Program-made: the position numbers and the translations under genes
Assembly (NCBI GenBank): GCA_000746705.1
Contig: JOTC01000003.1
Coordinates: 1,047 to 10,642, forward strand
From: Marine Group I thaumarchaeote SCGC AAA799-O18
GTDB lineage: Archaea > Thermoproteota > Nitrososphaeria > Nitrososphaerales > Nitrosopumilaceae
DNA length: 9,596 bases
Reading direction: 5' to 3'
In this document: piece after piece, positions 5,595 to 9,596 of the stretch
Position numbering within the stretch: the stretch's first letter is position 1
Layout: each line of letters opens with the position of its first letter
The notes under the pieces: model-generated
What the model was told of the DNA's origin: nothing
Database searches by the model: none
What the model saw: only the letters and a program-made list of their open reading frames with translations

Positions 5595-6090
5595 TTTGAG
5601 CTAAAATATGTTTTATTGCCTGCTGAGGAGTTTCAACACCAATAATCTTTACATTTTTTCTGTGGTCTAAGTATTGGTCAGCATATTTTGTTGCAGTGCC
5701 ACCCGAATTTTTTAACGCAACAATAGGTTTTTTGTACATATATGCAGCACAGATTTCAGATAATGTTCCAGAACCGCCGCCAACCACTATAACCCCATCT
5801 GCAGAATGCGCATTTAAGAAATCACGCATTAAACCCATTCCAGAGGGAATCACTATATCACAAAAATCATTTGCACATGATGAATCATCTTGAGGAATTA
5901 TTCCGACAGTCATACCGCCTGCATCTTGTGCGCCATGACAAGCTGCACGCATTACTCCTCCCAATCCACCTGTTATCAATACAGAACCAGATTTTGCAAC
6001 TTCAGAACCAACCTCATATGCAAGTTTTTCTATTTCCGATGTACAGCCATTATCATTATTTCCAATAACTAAGATCTGTTGTCTTTTCAC
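5584..6090 (-). CDS. LOG/SLOG-fold nucleotide-binding protein (TIGR00725-like)
   Basis: This 168-aa Rossmann-like protein belongs to the LOG/'lysine decarboxylase-like' group. Features are the N-terminal strand ILVIGNNDN, the SVLITGGLGGVMRAACHGA segment (residues 36-54), R89 in GMGLMRD and the signature G104-G-G-S-G-T-L-S-E112, corresponding to PGGxGTxxE with the Pro replaced by Gly as in TIGR00725 members. LOG enzymes release cytokinin bases from nucleotide monophosphates or act as nucleotide 5'-phosphoribohydrolases; SLOG relatives sense nucleotides. Which applies here is unknown, and Lonely-guy activity should not be assumed. The start is GTG at 6090. No strong TATA lies at the expected distance; instead a 9-bp inverted repeat covers -24 to -51. 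It is divergent from the RHH micro-gene and its 3' end overlaps the dehydrogenase gene. Confidence 0.85.
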   Translation of the reverse strand: MKRQQILVIGNNDNGCTSEIEKLAYEVGSEVAKSGSVLITGGLGGVMRAACHGAQDAGGMTVGIIPQDDSSCANDFCDIVIPSGMGLMRDFLNAHSADGVIVVGGGSGTLSEICAAYMYKKPIVALKNSGGTATKYADQYLDHRKNVKIIGVETPQQAIKHILAQINT

Positions 6091-6113
6091 TATATGATCT
6101 ATTCTTACTTAGA

Positions 6114-6141
6114 CATGAAATACTTTTTGAAATATTTCATG
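6114..6141. promoter_or_regulatory. Perfect 9-bp inverted repeat, candidate operator
   Basis: CATGAAATA at 6114-6122 and TATTTCATG at 6133-6141 are exact reverse complements separated by 10 bp. The centres of the two arms are 19 bp apart, close to two helical turns, which suits a dimer pair of a small regulator. The site covers the promoter region of the GTG at 6090 and sits just upstream of the TATA-like box of the RHH ORF at 6179. A transcribed stem-loop is the alternative. Confidence 0.5.
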
Positions 6142-6145
6142 GAGT

Positions 6146-6157
6146 AAAAGATATTAA
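6146..6157 (+). promoter_or_regulatory. TATA-like box of the RHH micro-gene
   Basis: AAAAGATATTAA is centred about 27 nt upstream of the ATG at 6179. The same 11-mer (AAAAGATATTA) occurs at 6349-6359 before the next gene. Confidence 0.45.
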
Positions 6158-6178
6158 CTGAGAAAAAAGTTTGCAATT

Positions 6179-6304
6179 ATGCAAAAAAGAACAATGCCTA
6201 TTTGTTTTAGTGAAAATGAGTACAAATTGATCGAACAATTTGCTAAAAAACGTGGTATGCTAAATACTAGCCAAGTAATAGAAAAAATCTTGAAAGAGAT
6301 TTAG
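6179..6304 (+). CDS. 41-aa ribbon-helix-helix (CopG/Arc-like) protein
   Basis: ATG at 6179 to TAG at 6302-6304 encodes 41 residues. KRTMPICFSENEYKLIEQFA gives a short N-terminal beta-strand (RTMPICF) with alternating side chains. A capped helix A follows (SENEYKLIEQFAKKRG), then a turn (MLNTS) and helix B (SQVIEKILKEI). This is the length and pattern of a minimal RHH DNA-binding domain, with N-terminal strand residues expected to enter the major groove of an operator as a dimer. The gene has a TATA-like box 27 nt upstream, and a perfect inverted repeat immediately beyond that could be its own operator. No toxin gene follows directly; the next gene is a zinc-ribbon protein, so an antitoxin role is not supported. 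The fold call rests on pattern alone. Confidence 0.65.
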   Translation: MQKRTMPICFSENEYKLIEQFAKKRGMLNTSQVIEKILKEI

Positions 6305-6348
6305 GTCTATTATTTCTTGATAATATATTGTAAAAAAAAAATTACTGC

Positions 6349-6362
6349 AAAAGATATTATAT
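6349..6362 (+). promoter_or_regulatory. TATA-like box of the zinc-ribbon/zinc-finger unit
   Basis: AAAAGATATTATAT is followed by a T-rich stretch; the core GATATTATAT is centred 27 nt upstream of the ATG at 6385. It shares its first 11 bases with the box before the RHH gene. Confidence 0.5.
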
Positions 6363-6384
6363 TTTTGTGTTTTAGCAAGTAGTC

Positions 6385-6795
6385 ATGGGGCTATTTGGTA
6401 GTAGAAAGGCATTTTGTACAATATGTAATAAATCTATTACACATAAAAATAAGGCAAAAAGAGAGTGGGGTGTTAAATCTCCCTTATGTAGCGACTGTTA
6501 TTTAGATAAAATGAAAGAAACCTACGATGCCACAATTATAAAAAAATGTGTTACGTGTGGATTGAAAAGTAAGGTAACAACCTTGTGGGAACCAAGATGG
6601 CAATGGGATATGGAAGGCTTGTTATGCAAAAAATGCTTTGATGAGAAAGAATTAGATTTTAATGAAAAGAAAAATTTTTGCTGTATTTGTGGTGGCAAAC
6701 TGGGTTTTATCAGATATAACCCAAAAAGTGGTTGGAAAATAAAGGGACAATTATGCAAAGATTGTTGGGATGCACAAAAAATTCAAAATGGGTAA
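6385..6795 (+). CDS. Triple tandem zinc-ribbon protein
   Basis: The 136 residues contain three copies of one module of about 40-45 residues. Each has an N-terminal C-x2-C, a Trp-containing middle and a C-terminal L-C-x2-C: CTIC...EWGVKSPLCSDC, CVTCG...WQWDMEGLLCKKC and CCICGG...GWKIKGQLCKDC. Each should bind one zinc through four cysteines. The start MGLFGSRK resembles that of the C2H2 protein at 4392 (MGLFSKK). I do not know a named family or a function; zinc ribbons of this kind bind nucleic acids or proteins. The ATG at 6385 is supported by the TATA-like box at 6349-6362. The stop is followed after only 2 bp by the next zinc-finger gene, so the two are almost certainly co-transcribed. Confidence 0.85.
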   Translation: MGLFGSRKAFCTICNKSITHKNKAKREWGVKSPLCSDCYLDKMKETYDATIIKKCVTCGLKSKVTTLWEPRWQWDMEGLLCKKCFDEKELDFNEKKNFCCICGGKLGFIRYNPKSGWKIKGQLCKDCWDAQKIQNG

Positions 6796-6797
6796 TA

Positions 6798-6995
6798 ATG
6801 AAGTTTTTTAAAAAATTTGAATGTGAATTGTGTAAGGAAAAATTTTCTAAACAGGAGCAACTAATGCATCACCAAGAAATAACTCATTTCAAAGATATGC
6901 CATACGATTGTAAAATATGCAATGAAAATTTTTCAAGTATGTTAGATATGCGTAATCATTTACGAAAAAAACATTCGTACAAAGGTGAAAGGTAA
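6798..6995 (+). CDS. 65-aa protein with two C2H2 zinc fingers
   Basis: Two fingers follow one another. The first is C-E-L-C-x12-H-x4-H (residues 9 to 30) and the second is C-K-I-C-x12-H-x4-H, with KEKFSKQEQL and NENFSSMLDMRNHL giving the Phe and Leu core positions of classical C2H2 fingers. A linker (FKDMPYDC) that loosely recalls the TGEKPY-type linker joins them, and the protein ends in basic KKHSYKGER. Two fingers can give sequence-specific DNA contact, so a small transcription regulator is plausible but not shown. The frame extends upstream to 6732, but that part lies inside the preceding gene; the ATG at 6798, 2 bp after the previous stop, is chosen. This suggests translational coupling with the zinc-ribbon gene. 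Confidence 0.85.
   Translation: MKFFKKFECELCKEKFSKQEQLMHHQEITHFKDMPYDCKICNENFSSMLDMRNHLRKKHSYKGER
6961..6979 (-). terminator. Oligo-T with short inverted repeat downstream of rpo12
   Basis: On the minus strand a T7 run is flanked by TACGAA and TTCGTA arms, about 20-37 nt past the rpo12 stop, within the end of the zinc-finger gene. It could end transcription of the tuf-rpsJ-rpo12 unit. Confidence 0.3.
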
Positions 6996-6997
6996 AT

Positions 6998-7207
6998 CTA
7001 TATGCTTTTTACTGTTTTTATAATTGGGGATCTCATTTTAGTAAATACCCTAAAACCACAAATACATTTTATTTCTGGTAATCTACTCAATTCTGAATTA
7101 TTTACCTTAGTACCACATCTCAAACAAGAATAATTAACATCAAATTTTTCAGCCTGTACAGAATCACCTGAATCATCATCCATATTGGAGTTGGTTTCAT
7201 TTACCAT
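6998..7207 (-). CDS. rpoP: DNA-directed RNA polymerase subunit Rpo12 (RpoP)
   Basis: This 69-aa protein matches the small zinc subunit Rpo12/Rpb12. After an acidic N-terminal extension (about 26 residues, DDDSGDS) comes Y-S-C-L-R-C-G-T-K-V, then SRLPEIKCICGFRVF and a basic tail (KMRSPIIKTVKSI). The subunit binds zinc and helps hold the Rpo2/Rpo3 assembly together. The second half of the zinc site is C-I-C rather than the usual C-x2-C. The ATG at 7207 is preferred to the GTG at 7216: GTGAT four bases before it matches the Shine-Dalgarno core, and a TATA-like CTTTTTAATG (7229-7238) is centred 27 nt upstream, so both modes of initiation are possible. It is the last gene of the EF-1alpha and S10 cluster. 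Confidence 0.88.
   Translation of the reverse strand: MVNETNSNMDDDSGDSVQAEKFDVNYSCLRCGTKVNNSELSRLPEIKCICGFRVFTKMRSPIIKTVKSI
7006..7019 (+). terminator. Double T-tract, terminator candidate for the zinc-protein unit
   Basis: Two T5 tracts (7006-7010 and 7015-7019) begin 11 nt after the stop of the double zinc-finger gene, inside the 3' end of the convergent rpo12. They fit archaeal oligo-T termination. Confidence 0.35.
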
Positions 7208-7228
7208 TAATATCACTTTCTTAATCGC

Positions 7229-7238
7229 ATTAAAAAGT
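7229..7238 (-). promoter_or_regulatory. Internal TATA-like box before rpo12
   Basis: The minus strand reads CTTTTTAATG in the short gap between the rpsJ stop and rpo12, centred 27 nt before the ATG at 7207. It may give rpo12 a promoter independent of tuf-rpsJ. Confidence 0.35.
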
Positions 7239-7242
7239 CTGA

Positions 7243-7551
7243 CTACGTAAGTGACAATTCAATGTAAACATCATCAGGAATCTTTAATCGCATAAGCTGA
7301 CGAATTACTTTGTCGTCAGCATTAATATCAATAATTCTTCGATGCATTTTCATTTCCCACTTTTCATAGGTTTCCGTTCCACTACCACAAGGAGATTTCC
7401 TAGTGACAACATTCAATTGTTTTACAGGAAGAGGAATCGGACCTTTAATTTTTACACCTGTCTTCTCACCAATTGTCATTATTTCGTCACAAACATTACC
7501 AAGCTTTGGCAAACTAATACTTGTTAGTTTCACACGAGCAGATTGAGTCAT
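7243..7551 (-). CDS. rpsJ: 30S ribosomal protein S10 (uS10)
   Basis: The 102-aa sequence is a complete uS10. It begins ARVKLTSISLPKLGNVCDEI and contains the loop segment GPIPLPVKQLNVVTRKSP, the basic EKWEMKMHRRIIDI and the C-terminal strand VYIELSL. S10 sits in the head of the small subunit and forms part of the S3/S14 neighbourhood. The length matches archaeal S10. The ATG is 9 nt after the stop of the EF-1alpha gene, the classical archaeal tuf-rpsJ order, so co-transcription from the tuf promoter is expected. No frame defects. Confidence 0.97.
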   Translation of the reverse strand: MTQSARVKLTSISLPKLGNVCDEIMTIGEKTGVKIKGPIPLPVKQLNVVTRKSPCGSGTETYEKWEMKMHRRIIDINADDKVIRQLMRLKIPDDVYIELSLT

Positions 7552-7560
7552 TTATTAGAC

Positions 7561-8892
7561 TCACTTGTCTGCTTTTTCAGTGATTTCCTTAACAACGCCA
7601 GCTGCGATTGTAGAACCCATGTCACGTAGTGCAAATCTTCCCATCTCTGGAAATTCCTGAAATGTTTCAATGCATGTAGGTCGAACAGGTTTTATTCTAA
7701 CAATTGCAGAGTCACCTACTTTGAGAAATTTTGGGTTTTCTTCCTCTGCTGCACCGGTTGCTGGATTAATTTTAGATTCGAATGCAGTTATTGTTGCAGC
7801 TACCTGTGCAGTATGGCAATGCATAACAGGCGTATAACCAGGTGCAATTGCAGTAGGGTGGTTGATTACAATAATTTGTGCCTTGAACTCTTTAGCTACA
7901 TTTGGAGGACTATCAGGTGTTCCAAGTACATCTCCTCTTTTGATATCTTTTTTCTCTATACCTCTCAAGTTAAAACCAATATTATCACCAGCTGATGCTG
8001 ATGGCATTTCTTGGTGATGAGTTTCAATAGATTTTATTTCGCCTGCAGCGCCAGATGGCATAACCACAATTTTATCATTAGGTTTCATTGTACCAGTTTC
8101 AACACGACCAACTGGTACAGTTCCAACACCAGTAATTGAATAGACATCTTGAATTGGTAGACGGAGAGGTTTGCCGGTAGGTTTTTCTGGTACCTTAAAA
8201 TCATCGAATGCCTCTAGCAAGGTTTTACCACTATACCATGGCATGTTTTCAGATTTTTTAACAAGATTATCACCCGTCCAACCAGAAACTGGAATACATG
8301 GAACGTTTTCAACTTTGTAACCAACTGACTTTACAAGTTTTTCACCCTTATCTTTTGCAGCTTTGTATGCATCTTCAGAAAATTTACTATCATCCATTTT
8401 GTTAATTGCAAGTATAATCTGACTTACACCTAATGTCTTCAATAAGAAAGCATGTTCTCTTGCCTGACCTCCTGGTGCTACTGCAGTGTCAGTTTCACCC
8501 TCTTTTGCAGAAAGGACCAAAACAGCACAGTCAGCCTCAGATGCACCAGTAATCATATTCTTAACAAAATCTCTATGACCAGGAGCATCAATTAATGTAA
8601 AAAAGTACTTTGGCGTCTCAAATTTTTTAAATGCAAGATCAATTGTTATACCTCTAGCTCTTTCATCTTTTATGTTATCCATTACCCAAGCATACTTGAA
8701 AGTATCACCCTTACCAGTTTCCTCTGATTCTTTAGCATGCTGTGCAATTGTTCTTTCATCAACAACCCCTAGATCCATCAGAAAGTGACCCATTGTGGTT
8801 GATTTACCATTATCAATATGACCTGTAATTATCATATTCAGGTGATCTTTATCTGCCATATCGATGTCAAGTAAATTGGGCTTTATTACCAT
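7561..8892 (-). CDS. tuf: Translation elongation factor EF-1alpha (aEF1A)
   Basis: From ATG 8892 this is 443 aa, a full-length archaeal EF-1alpha that brings aminoacyl-tRNA to the ribosome as a GTP complex. G motifs: G24-H-I-D-N-G-K-S31 (P-loop), RGITID (80-85), D102-A-P-G-H106, N154-K-M-D157 and S203-G-W205. The second and third beta-barrel domains follow (GVGTVPVGRVETG, HPTAIAPGYTPVMHCH, RFALRDMGSTIAAGVV). The P-loop has Asn28 where most EF-1alpha and EF-Tu proteins have His (GHIDHGKS). Start choice is uncertain: TTG 8907, ATG 8892 and ATG 8859 (MADKDHLN) are in frame. Of these, 8892 best fits the TATA-like AATTTAAAAT at 8921-8930 with a leader of a few bases. It heads the tuf-rpsJ-rpo12 unit and is divergent from the FBP aldolase/phosphatase. 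Confidence 0.97.
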   Translation of the reverse strand: MVIKPNLLDIDMADKDHLNMIITGHIDNGKSTTMGHFLMDLGVVDERTIAQHAKESEETGKGDTFKYAWVMDNIKDERARGITIDLAFKKFETPKYFFTLIDAPGHRDFVKNMITGASEADCAVLVLSAKEGETDTAVAPGGQAREHAFLLKTLGVSQIILAINKMDDSKFSEDAYKAAKDKGEKLVKSVGYKVENVPCIPVSGWTGDNLVKKSENMPWYSGKTLLEAFDDFKVPEKPTGKPLRLPIQDVYSITGVGTVPVGRVETGTMKPNDKIVVMPSGAAGEIKSIETHHQEMPSASAGDNIGFNLRGIEKKDIKRGDVLGTPDSPPNVAKEFKAQIIVINHPTAIAPGYTPVMHCHTAQVAATITAFESKINPATGAAEEENPKFLKVGDSAIVRIKPVRPTCIETFQEFPEMGRFALRDMGSTIAAGVVKEITEKADK

Positions 8893-8920
8893 TTCGATTT
8901 TTTTCAAAAACTCGTCAATT

Positions 8921-8930
8921 ATTTTAAATT
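8921..8930 (-). promoter_or_regulatory. TATA-like element of the tuf-rpsJ-rpo12 unit
   Basis: On the minus strand AATTTAAAAT is preceded by an A-rich BRE-like stretch (CTAAAAATAAA). Transcription would start near 8898, leaving a very short leader before the ATG at 8892. Confidence 0.4.
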
Positions 8931-8961
8931 TTTATTTTTAGGTTTTAGAAAAATTACATAT

Positions 8962-8971
8962 ACTATAAATC
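8962..8971 (+). promoter_or_regulatory. TATA box of the FBP aldolase/phosphatase gene
   Basis: ACTATAAATC is centred 27 nt upstream of the ATG at 8993, matching a leaderless archaeal promoter. It lies about 40 bp from the divergent tuf element. Confidence 0.6.
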
Positions 8972-8992
8972 GGAGCAACAGGTATCAAAATT

Positions 8993-9596
8993 ATGAAGAT
9001 AACTGTATCTGTTATCAAAGCTGATGTTGGTGGAATCGGTGGTCATACGCGACCTAGTGATGGTCTTCTTAATGCAGTAAGAGAAACTGTGAAAAGTAAT
9101 GAAAAATCGTTGATTGACCACTACATTGGATATTGTGGAGATGATGCTCATATCATTATGACACATACTCAAGGAGTCAGAAACAGTGGGATACATAAAA
9201 TTGCGTGGGATGCATTTATGGCCGGTACTGAAATTGCAAAGCAAGAGGGGCTATATGGTGCAGGGCAAGATTTGTTGAGGGATTCATTTTCTGGTAACAT
9301 CAAAGGAATGGGTCCTGGTGTAGCAGAAATGGAATTCGATGAAAGACAAAATGAGGCTTTCACTGTTTTTGCAGCAGACAAAACTGAACCTGGTGCATTC
9401 AACTATCCAATGTATAGACTATTTGTTGATGCATTAAGCAATACAGGGCTTATAGTAAACAAATCACTTGCTGAAGGAGTTAACATCAATATTATGGATG
9501 TTGAAGAAGGTAAAATTGCAAAACTTTCTCTTTGGGAAGATAAACCTACTATTGAAGCTGCGCTTATGTATCCTAGCCGTTATGTTATTGATTCAG
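8993..9596 (+). CDS. fbp: Bifunctional fructose-1,6-bisphosphate aldolase/phosphatase, 5' part
   Basis: 201 codons are visible and the gene runs off the window end; the family is usually about 360-400 aa. The N-terminus carries the family's metal and phosphate site: D11 and H18 in K-A-D-V-G-G-I-G-G-H-T-R-P, D50-D51 in C-G-D-D-A-H, and the conserved GAGQDLLRD, GPGVAEMEF and EPGAFNYPMYRLF segments. In archaea this single enzyme condenses DHAP with glyceraldehyde-3-phosphate and then hydrolyses FBP to fructose-6-phosphate, driving gluconeogenesis one way. The Schiff-base lysine and catalytic tyrosine lie beyond the window, so catalytic completeness cannot be checked. The ATG at 8993 is set by the TATA box 27 nt upstream and by alignment of D11 and H18 with family numbering. 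Together with the CO2-fixation dehydrogenase it fits an autotroph. Confidence 0.95.
   Translation, partial: MKITVSVIKADVGGIGGHTRPSDGLLNAVRETVKSNEKSLIDHYIGYCGDDAHIIMTHTQGVRNSGIHKIAWDAFMAGTEIAKQEGLYGAGQDLLRDSFSGNIKGMGPGVAEMEFDERQNEAFTVFAADKTEPGAFNYPMYRLFVDALSNTGLIVNKSLAEGVNINIMDVEEGKIAKLSLWEDKPTIEAALMYPSRYVIDS

Noticed and set aside
6179..6304. RHH gene as antitoxin of a toxin-antitoxin pair
   Set aside because: No toxin-like gene overlaps or directly follows it; the next gene is a zinc-ribbon protein with its own promoter-like box.
6332..6341. Homopolymer A tract before the zinc-ribbon gene as a phase-variable switch
   Set aside because: It lies upstream of the TATA-like box in a genome rich in A/T runs, and nothing indicates length-dependent control.
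6732..6797. N-terminal extension of the double zinc-finger protein
   Set aside because: The extension is a shifted reading of the third zinc ribbon; the ATG at 6798 right after the upstream stop is the natural start.
8963..9402. Two minus-strand frames opposite the FBP aldolase/phosphatase
   Set aside because: The plus strand encodes a clear enzyme with its active-site motif and promoter; the minus frames show no recognisable domain.

Overview
The window looks like the chromosome of a low-GC, group I.1a-type ammonia-oxidising thaumarchaeon (Nitrososphaeria, Nitrosopumilus-like). This rests on gene content: an archaeal EF-1alpha / ribosomal protein S10 / RNA polymerase Rpo12 cluster, a bifunctional FBP aldolase/phosphatase, a two-C-domain 3-hydroxyacyl-CoA dehydrogenase of the type used in the 3-hydroxypropionate/4-hydroxybutyrate cycle, a J-domain/ferredoxin fusion, and several tiny C2H2 and CxxC zinc proteins. 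Most start codons have an AT-rich TATA-like box centred 26-29 nt upstream, which points to leaderless archaeal transcripts. I used this spacing to choose starts.

Layout. Positions 1-602 hold a decayed 5' end and the C-terminal part of a class III (glutamate-1-semialdehyde-type) aminotransferase. Its PLP-lysine position reads Asn, so it is probably a pseudogene. A TPR protein (618-1436, +) follows and converges on an unrecognised basic protein (1439-2152, -). That protein is divergent from a cupin (2223-2678, +), which is followed by the DnaJ-ferredoxin fusion (2765-3460, +). The fusion abuts, tail to tail, a HIT hydrolase (3461-3871, -). Further right on the minus strand is a two-gene unit: a C2H2 zinc finger (4219-4392) and then a one-span membrane protein (3909-4187). 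The zinc finger appears to share one TATA box with the divergent 3-hydroxybutyryl-CoA dehydrogenase gene (4446-5594, +).

From 5584 to 6995 there is a LOG/TIGR00725-like protein (-), a 9-bp inverted repeat, a 41-codon ribbon-helix-helix ORF (6179-6304, +), a triple zinc-ribbon protein (6385-6795, +) and a double C2H2 zinc finger (6798-6995, +). The right end carries rpo12, rpsJ and tuf as a minus-strand unit transcribed tuf-rpsJ-rpo12, and the 5' part of the FBP aldolase/phosphatase gene (8993 to the window end, +).

Functionally, central carbon metabolism (CO2-fixation dehydrogenase, gluconeogenic FBPA/P) and the core information machinery are interleaved with a patch of small zinc and DNA-binding proteins that could be regulators. 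The most interesting stretch is about 6090-6995: a palindrome between a nucleotide-binding LOG-fold gene and a tiny RHH gene, followed by two zinc proteins. I see no tRNA, rRNA, CRISPR array, transposase or att site, and no stretch over 300 bases without a gene.
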